Below are positions 56,367 through 64,000 of a stretch of 64,000 nt of DNA, in pieces. The DNA lies in assembly GCA_902702965.1 (NCBI GenBank), contig CACRXP010000014.1, positions 163,887-227,886 of the forward strand, in the 5' to 3' direction. Position 1 is the first letter of the stretch. Each line of letters begins with the position of its first letter. The notes beneath the pieces were generated by a model that ran no database searches, was not told where the DNA came from, and worked only from the letters and a program-made list of their open reading frames with translations. The translations under genes were made by a program, and so were the position numbers. This DNA is from Spirometra erinaceieuropaei. Its lineage: Eukaryota; Platyhelminthes; Cestoda; Diphyllobothriidea; Diphyllobothriidae.

Positions 56367-56407
56367 AATAAATTTCTTGTTCCAGTGATTGCATCTTCAT
56401 CTTCTGA

Positions 56408-56420
56408 ACAAAAAGCTATG
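56408..56420 (+). repeat. Target-site duplication of PLE-2, right
   Basis: The second copy of ACAAAAAGCTATG, directly after the CTTCTGA terminus of the 3' repeat. Confidence 0.9.
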
Positions 56421-59400
56421 TTTCGTTCCCGTTCGTCTAAGACGAAAGACTGCACACGAGTTTGAATGCTCGGGACAATGAGCAAAATGATGCGGTGCTC
56501 AAAATGTCTTCTTTTTCACTTATGAATACACCTGAAATTCGACATTTCGTCCTCGCTTTCTATTCTATTTATTACTAGTCTTTAGAGTACGAAGTCACAA
56601 TGGTTTTTTTAAACGAATCTTTTGATTCAAAACTTATTTTTCATGACGAACGTCTAACAAAGATTAGGTTTAAATGGAAAGTCATCTACAAATTGAAACG
56701 CGTGCGATTATATTATTCTTCTCTCGAAACACACATAACAAAATTAAGATGTAAATACACTTAACTATTAACTTAATATGCAGACTCAATCAGGCTCGTA
56801 AAAACTACGATGAAAAAGGTGAATGATGCAACGTTTTATTTACCAAAGTAAAGCAGTGTCCTAAAATTTCACCTTTTTATACCGAAGGCCCCCCATAAAA
56901 CAGCAGCCATATATATCAATATCTGTACACGCCCATTTATCGCATTACTGGATTGTACTCTTAAAGTGCGCCAGTAGTATATAGCAAGATATATGTTGAG
57001 GCAGCCTTCTATAAGCTGTATAAGATAACCAAAACAGATAACTCGAATTGGACGTGCGAGGAAATGCTGTTATTCTACATGCCTTGTCAACTGCCTGTTT
57101 TATCTGTCCTCGCAATATTCCACAAGGGGAAAATGCTGTGACAAGGTTTCTATCCTAGGAAATATGCCGGAAGATAAACAAAATCTTTATTTTCTACTCC
57201 AGGCTTGCCGGAAAGGAAATGTGTATTAGTCATAGTCTGTTAGATTAAGGACATATTTGCCAAGTTTCGCAAAACAGTCAACAGTCTCTCGGCATCTCGA
57301 TACGTCTGAGTTCAATAACATTATTTTAGCCAACCATTGGGTTGACACCGTATACCATTTAAAGTTGCCCTCTGCTTTTCAAACGTGCGTAGTATTCGCG
57401 AGTTTCAGTTCTATATGATAAACGACTGGGTTTGATTCAGCTCATACCTCGTATATAGTTAACGAGAATTGGCATTCAAGGTTGGCATCATTCAACGCTG
57501 AACACCACACGGGATTATCACCACGGAAGAGGGTGTGCTGCTTTTGAAATTTCTATGCTATGGTGTTTTTTGACGACAGTATATCAATTATCACCCATGG
57601 GAAGCGTTTGTGATCTGGATTGCTGAGAGAAAAACACACCTGTCTACACGGCATTTGAGCAAATTGATCGATTTGCGGGCAATTTAGTTCCACATGTGAT
57701 GATCGAAAACTTATTCATGGATCCACAGTCCGTTGTTAATCGTTCTACCAAATACCCAACTGAATGTGAAACATGCCAGCACTGGCACTGTACCTAAGTC
57801 ATTAAACAGATTGGAATAACCCGTGGTCATGCATATAAACGCTTGCAGTTTCTCATTAGCCCTTACATGTACGTTGACAAAAGTGCACAACACATAGGAG
57901 TTGGCGAAAACTCCATATACTGTAAGCCATGGCCACAATAGTGCAAATTCAAAAAATACCTTTTTAATATACCGTGTAAAGAAACTTGGAATTGTGCCAT
58001 GTCTACCGGTTTCATTGTTCTAGTTCTCGAGGTCCATACAGCAAATCAAGAAGTCAAATGACTGCTTTTTCTGACTGCATAACACCTCCTTTCGAGAAAC
58101 ATACTACGATTATTTTGTTTTGCAAATGACTTAAAAGGTTGTCATCGGCATTTCTTTTTATATTTAAGCATGCTAAAATAAAAAAAACACTTTTAGCGTA
58201 GACTGCTAAAACATATACGCACTTGATGAATTATACTTAGCAGTCAGTGGCCTCGAAGCACCACAATATATATATAAGTTCAATAACCAAATCTCACCCA
58301 CCTTTCTCTTGACGCCGCAACAACTGTCAAGACATCCTTGATTACACCACCGTGCGCGATTTTAGCGTATTAACTTTCGAATTAGTCGGTGACTAATTTC
58401 AATTTAACTAGCGTATGACGTAAGGTAAACTGGAAATGACTTTTAAAGGAAGCGTGACTCCACGTTGAATACTAAAAGAGAGAATACGGTTCCATCACCG
58501 TATAATAGGTGTTAACTGCATTTTTAGAGTGATAATTTTTAGTGGCGGTGTATGGAATATTTTTCGTGGATAATTCGGATTAGCAAGGCATCTAGGCTAT
58601 TCAATCAACTATATGTGCAATTTTATTTAGCGTGTGATTCTCTTAAACACAGCTAAACACAAACACTCATAGACTCCCACCACGCCACACGGCAAGAGTT
58701 CAAACAAAGGCCTCCCCTGCCAGTCTCCTTAAACTGACTAGATTAGCTAGTTATGTAAACAGATCCTGCTTTATTTTTTGCCAGTCAGACACCGTTTTCT
58801 CAGAGTTGTGCTAGGGTAATAATCGATGGCTAATGCTTATTCCCCTTCAATGGAACACGCATCAACACACCATAAGACAACTCAATTGTCGGGGTCACCA
58901 GGTCAGTCGATGACGTTTGACAGAAGCCTTGTAAGCGTCTGCTGTGTGAGGCCAAATTTTGCGCTGACATTTTGATTTCACATAAAGTAAGACCGGGTTA
59001 TGCTATTAATAGCTATGGTTATCCTTAATACTTGGTATGCAGTATATGAGACGTTGTATCTGATATGTATAGAAAACTCCTCAGAACATCAAAAGGTGCA
59101 TTTGCAAAGCCTCACCAGGTGACTGTCTGAGCCTATAGCCGAGTTTAGCATAAGCACGAAAGGAAAGCGTTAGTGTTATTTCGAGTTTAATTTCTTCTTA
59201 ACAGTTCCCACATATCCACCCAAAAATACCTCGAAGGACTCAGAAAATCCTGCTCATATTTCAACTCTCAATGTTTATGATCGACTTAGGTTGAACAAGC
59301 AATAGCATTCAAATTTGACATAAGTTCCTCCCGAATGGCAAAGTGGATAAAACCATTTCATAAGAAGCGTCTTTGTCTGCCTCTAAATAAGTAGAAGATA

Positions 59401-59700
59401 CAGCTGTCATCTCTTATACTCCTGATAGCCTCTAGAACGCACAAAAATCCTCAAATTTTAATTACTTCATACATTAACTACGAACGTGGAGTAGATCAAT
59501 CTATTCAAAATCCATAAACACCGACCGGGATTTTATATATTTGAGTTGAAATCCATCAGCCACAGTGAGGAACCCGCGTTGTATTCAATTAATGCCGGCG
59601 GATACGCATGTTTCGCCTGGCAGCTGCGTCATGCAGCTGCTGTTTAAATGGCATCATCTCACCCTAAAGCACGAACAATTTTTCAACATCAGCTAGGCCG
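56421..59700. other. No firm gene
   Basis: AT-rich spacer. The minus-strand frame 57711-57938 (ANSYVLCTFVNVHVRANEK and onward) is open for 75 codons with a reasonable composition and hydrophobic parts but has no ATG or clear exon boundaries; I give it about 0.2 as coding. A short (AT)n run is at 58266-58275. Confidence 0.4.
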
Positions 59701-61542
59701 ATGTCTTTCCTATTTAAACCGGGTCCTTTGCGTTTAACATTTGAGTCCCCTGTGGCACGGCATCAGAAATGTGTAACCTTAAATCTGAACTGGACTTCAG
59801 CTCAAAGCCAAGGTAGCACAATTTCACTAAAACCCCGCAGTCTCAATAATACGCCAAAAAACTTACCTGTCCTCCGTACCGGTTACTTATTAAGCCTTAC
59901 TATATATCCTGCGAACAGTTCGTACGTAAATCACCCTTATTCACTTGTCCCTCAACCCAGTCCAGGATTTTAACCACTCAAGACCAACTACTTGTACGTA
60001 AGCCAACCTTATTCTTCTTAACGTCAAACGTTGACCTAGTCTCCCAACCCTTAATCCATTTAGCTGCCTACCCTCCTCACTAGCCTTTGCCTTCTAGACT
60101 CCCCCCTCCTCCCCCTCCTCCACAAATTCACTACCGACGACTATCTTCCTGTTCTAACCCCCTTAGCATTCTAATGGCCAAAAGCAACACACCCACATCT
60201 TTTAAAGTCGCCCGCCCAGCCTTCTCTTATTGCTAGGTGTTGGTGCTTGTTCCCGACATAACATTAATTCACAGTTTTCATATCCACCCCCAAATTATTT
60301 CAAAATACCGTCGACAATAGGATTGCTGTTTGAAAAGCATAAGATAATATATTTTCGAATGTCAGGTCTGCCATAAACAAGATCGCCCATGTCAGAGCCA
60401 TTACTGAGGAAAGGATGCCTGATATTATATGAGCAATATAATTTTGGGTGCCTCCTCTAATTCCTAACTCTTTCATGTTTATAGCTGACTTTGGTTTCTA
60501 CCGACAAGCAGACATAAGTAGGAGGGGTTGTTGTCTTTATCTTAGATCCTGCTTAAAGCACTATCTTTATTACATGATTTCCTTTCATTTCCATAGTTTT
60601 TTCTCTGACCGCAAAAATACATAATAATTGGCTGTATCTGAAATACCCCAAGCTCCTTACTCACTTATGATGCACAAATCTGCGAAATCTTTAATTAATT
60701 TCGGAAGCTGTTTTTTATGTTAAAATACTCACTATGATGTTACTCTTCATTAAACAGGCTGCGTTCCCATGTCTAGCTAAATGCCAAACCGCCCAAAATG
60801 TTGTAAACTTGTGTTTTGGTCTCAGTTTTTGCGCTTTCCAACAAGAGATAATTACGCCAACATACTTCAACGGTTTTGCAATTTCTGCAGTGGGTTGAAG
60901 CACCCATGGAATTTTACGTTTACCTCGGGAATAACCGCTCAAAACTAGCATACCTCTCTCATTCTATGCATTCATGAAATAGTGATTCCGCCGTAGTTTA
61001 AAACGCCCTGGTAGTGTATGCTTCGTAAAGTTCGTACAATCTGTACTGACCTGCACACGTTGATACACGTCAGGATCGCCTCGTTACTTACGCGTACGAT
61101 ATCGTCTTTAAATTAATTTTGTAGGCTAGGCAAATTATGCAAAATACTATTTAAGTAATTTAACTAATTTCGTGAGTTATTCGAAAAACTGCCAATTAAA
61201 TAGCAATATTTTGAATATTTTCTGTGGGATTGCGATGTAAGACACGGGCAGCTACTATACATTTAGTGCAGTAAATTCATTGAGTATTTATCCCGAAGGA
61301 TGCAAATGTGTCCATCTCAACCTAATTTATATAGACGATGAAAAACGATAATGGTTATACGAGTATAGAGTATGCTAACCACGGCGTTGATGTTAAATTT
61401 CTGTTTGAAATATATCAGCGTGTAGGGATAATTTCTCTAATATTTCAGTCCTAATGGGTATTAAACGTTTTGGAATTTTAGTAAGGAGGCTGCCATACAC
61501 ACAATTTGCGTCTTGCTATTTCACGCTCATTAAATATTATTA
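59701..61542. other. No gene; pyrimidine-rich strand segment
   Basis: 59940-60190 is markedly C/T-rich on the plus strand, with a run of ACTCCCCCCTCCTCCCCCTC at about 60099. The open frame 59701-59973 enters this compositionally biased part and is rich in Ser, Pro, Leu and Asn, so I regard it as non-coding. Confidence 0.4.
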
Positions 61543-62536
61543 CGGTGCGTGGCCGATCTCATAAAATGTTGGTCAAAATTCTGAACTGCGTTTCCCATTA
61601 GGAAAGATTACTTAAATGGGGTTGTTACACGGATTGCCTTGCAGCATAACCTTATAACATTTCGACTTTTCTAGGATGCCTGCTTTTGAATGCACTTCTT
61701 TTGGACTTCATGCGGAAACCACAGTCAGTAAAAAATGATTACTTAAGTAGTGTGCATTTTTCACACTGATATTCAATGGTCTTATAAATTCAAATATATT
61801 TTATAGAGAACATGCACAAAATATGCGTTCTTTTGATCATTTTTAGGAAATCACATTGTCTTCATATGTGATGCCCGAAGAAAGTGTATCTTTTGGTCTT
61901 AAAGAGTTTTTAATTATGAGATTTTTAAGACCATGTGATGTCCATGCATGCAAGACCGCACATGTCCGTTTACTAATGCTCCTCCTGAAATGTACAACAC
62001 AATCCGGATCCATTGGAAAATTTCATGAACTCTATGTGTTATCTTCTTAAAGGCATAGAGGAATATATAGATTTTCTTTACGCGGAAAACATGCACCATG
62101 TGGACTGAAATTGTTAAACGCTGATGCAGTGGCAGATCAGTCTGAAAATTATTCGGGATTTGGGAAACTCTTTTTTAAATCAAAATATACACTATCTTCG
62201 AGCCTTTACTATGAAGACAATGTGATTCCCTACTAAATGAGCAAAATAACGCATATTTTTGTGCATGTTTTCTGTAAAATATATTTAAATATATAAAGCC
62301 ATCGAAAATCAGTCTGAAAAATGCATGCTATTTAAGTAGTCCTTTTTTACCGAGTGTGGTTTCCGCAGGAGGTCAAAAGGAAATGCATTCAAAAGCCGAC
62401 ATCCTGGCAAAGTCGAAATGTTATAGGGCTATGCTGCATGACAATCAGTACAACAACCTCATTTAAGCAATCCTTCCTAATAGGGAACTCAATTTTAAAA
62501 TTTTGGCCAACATGTCATGAGTTCGGTCACGCACTG
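61543..62536. mobile_element. Fold-back element (994 bp), third and best complete copy
   Basis: TA precedes CGGTGCGTGGCCGATCTC at 61543, and GAGTTCGGTCACGCACTG ends at 62536 followed by TA. The arms are about 325 bp (61543-61868 and 62210-62536). The ATCACATTGTCTTCAT block at 61851 is the inner end of the left arm and pairs with ATGAAGACAATGTGAT at 62211. The centre resembles that of the element at 32116 (a TTTTTAATTATGAGATTTTT block versus TTTCTAATTGTGAGATTTTT). No transposase; the 64-codon frame in the centre is not conserved. Confidence 0.9.
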
Positions 62537-64000
62537 TAGGTGTCAACAATGGAGAGAGCGCCTGGTATAGCTTACTTCTCGATTATTAATTTTGTGGAAC
62601 CCTTCTTTGAATCTTGAATGTTTCTAGATTCGTATGTAGGCTAGTGTGTTACGGACACTTTTATTGAATGCGTTGAAAGGCGGTCACAAAAATCGACGAA
62701 AATGCATTCGCTATCGGCGTTATTTATGTTTGCTTCCTAAGAAAAATAATTCCCTATTCCGTTTTAAAATATAAAAACATCCAAAAGGAATACATTCTTG
62801 CATTCTTACTTGGCACATTTAAGTAGGCATTTATAATAGGACACACAGTATAAGATAATTATTTACTGCTGATGATACCACGTCGTATATTGCGTAGCCA
62901 TCTCTACATAGTTAAAGCAACCAAACATTTGTACTTTGTTGTAATGATGTGGGCAAAAATTTATAATGCACATGTCCATAAATGTGCTTCCTAGTTTTTA
63001 AAAATGATTAACTGCCAATTTAAAAAAAAGGCGTTGTTATTGCCTTGCGCTTTTCAGTTAAAAGGCGGATATACGAAAAATGAAGCGTTGCAATAAAAAA
63101 AACGTCTATCAGTTTTCGATATGGAACCCTGAAGGCCCTATCAAGTCATCCTGCAAAAATATGGTTATGTCGCAGCAACAGCCTACCAAATTATTGAATA
63201 TATGCATAGAACCCACAGAGCAGCAAACACGAGTATAGCGCCGGTAGTGCAATTGCAAAATTATATTCCAATCTCATGCTAGAATGTCAACAAAACGACA
63301 TGCGACAATATCTCTTACTTTCTTTGAACCTCAAAATGTCAGGTAAATCGCGTTGACATAGGATAAAATTTGTTTGCGTTTTAATGTAGGTGGCGTACCT
63401 TCCACCATAAAATAAGGCAATAATTGTAGGCAAAACATGACAAATTCTAAAATGATGTTATCCACACTGATTTGTGCACTTCGGACTGCGATTTGAGTTA
63501 TGCTTACAAAGGACTGTTCCTAAATCCTGCGGTACACTTTCAATAGAATTTCGCTATCGGTTGCTTCCTAGTATATAATTTATCGGCCATAATTTTGCGA
63601 TGCGTTGTAAACTAAACTTTTATATCGCATCAGTGTGTCGTCTTGAAGCGATCACGTCCTCTGTGTTCTCCTGTTTTCGGTTATATATGCATGCATATAT
63701 ATACGCGTTTGTTAATTATTTTTTTCAACTATGATAAGCACTCACTCTACCTCAGAGCAATACTTCGTATCCTTTCTTTTTGAAGAGCATTCCGATACTT
63801 CAACTTTTACTATGTGCATGCCGATGCAGGCAGTTAAAATATTATGCCTATTACAGGTACTACTTCGGGTCTTACGTTCGGTCAATTAAATCCTCCTGGT
63901 ATGCGTTTTTTATGGGTAAGAGAGCACATTGGAACGTTTGTCTTAAGTGGAAATTTAAATACACAGAGGAACAACTTCTATGCTGTAATGTTTGCTAATT
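62537..64000. other. No gene; dispersed-repeat piece at 63110-63500
   Basis: 63110-63500 matches the repeats near 2450 and 30700. A TATATGCATGCATATATATA palindrome is at about 63682. The frame at 63780-63998 runs close to the window edge and is not assessable. Confidence 0.4.

Larger units (their letters stand above)
53333..56407 (+). mobile_element. Penelope-like retrotransposon PLE-2 with hammerhead-bearing terminal repeats
   Basis: A complete insertion bounded by the perfect 13-bp duplication ACAAAAAGCTATG at 53320-53332 and 56408-56420. Order: an inverted partial copy of the 5' end (53333-53538), the 5' repeat (53551-53708, direct copy of 56248-56407), the coding body (about 53760-55990) and the 3' repeat ending CATCTTCTGA at 56407. 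Both direct repeats contain a hammerhead motif in the sense orientation, as described for PLE pseudo-LTRs. The protein is quite different from PLE-1 (YADD versus YVDD), so two PLE lineages coexist. Confidence 0.92.

Noticed and set aside
1..64000. Bacterial or phage interpretation (operons, ribosome-binding sites, CRISPR)
   Set aside because: There are no long adjacent genes, no Shine-Dalgarno pattern and no regularly spaced identical repeats. The coding signal is in short exons with GT/AG borders.

Overview
This window is eukaryotic and looks like repeat-rich flatworm DNA. It is AT-rich, has almost no long open reading frames, and its best coding signal lies in short exons of about 55 to 250 bases bounded by GT/AG sites with matching phases. 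Retroelements with reverse transcriptases and GIY-YIG endonucleases (Penelope-like elements, PLEs), a CR1-like non-LTR retrotransposon, tRNA-derived SINEs and fold-back elements fill much of the rest. The mix fits a tapeworm of the diphyllobothriid kind (Spirometra / Dibothriocephalus / Schistocephalus). That assignment is inference from general character, not from a search.

Layout. 1-1810: minus-strand non-LTR retrotransposon (ORF1 and AP endonuclease, both broken), running off the left edge. 3955-14732: a plus-strand host gene of at least nine or ten exons ending at a TGA, with a polyadenylation signal at 14841. It reads as a cysteine-rich, N-glycosylated extracellular protein that I do not recognise. 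Its introns hold a 0.6-kb tandem duplication (5.4-6.6 kb) and a decayed minus-strand PLE fragment (13.6-14.2 kb). 14661-20500: an old tandem duplication of 2.6-3.2 kb that copies the last codons of this gene and carries a minus-strand exon in each copy. 21.7-24.8 kb: two weak coding candidates and an eroded fold-back element. 24868-26262: a 5'-truncated PLE and half a fold-back element. 27.2-29.9 kb: a decayed hammerhead-bearing PLE end, a GC-rich block, and an intact solo PLE end inserted in an older dispersed repeat. 31.4-33.5 kb: SINE pieces and a second copy of that older repeat, this one interrupted by a fold-back element. 35740-42410: an old tandem duplication of about 3.3 kb with minus-strand coding exons in both copies, apparently decaying in the left copy. 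42670-43640: fold-back element. 44594-47935: a near full-length PLE with an inverted copy of its 3' end at its 5' end. 49.2-50.0 kb: head-to-head and tandem tRNA-Arg-like SINEs. 53333-56407: a second, different PLE with hammerhead-ribozyme repeats at both ends and a perfect 13-bp target duplication. 56.4-64 kb: non-coding sequence with one more fold-back element.

How parts relate. Two paralogous copies of the same 0.6-kb repeat act as each other's empty site: one shows the precise insertion of a 364-bp ribozyme-bearing PLE end with an 8-bp duplication, the other the TA-targeted insertion of a 987-bp fold-back element. The fold-back family (three complete copies of 971-994 bp, two partial) has no visible transposase, so it must be mobilised in trans. 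The most distinctive content is the set of five minimal hammerhead motifs in PLE ends and the unrecognised exon families on both strands.
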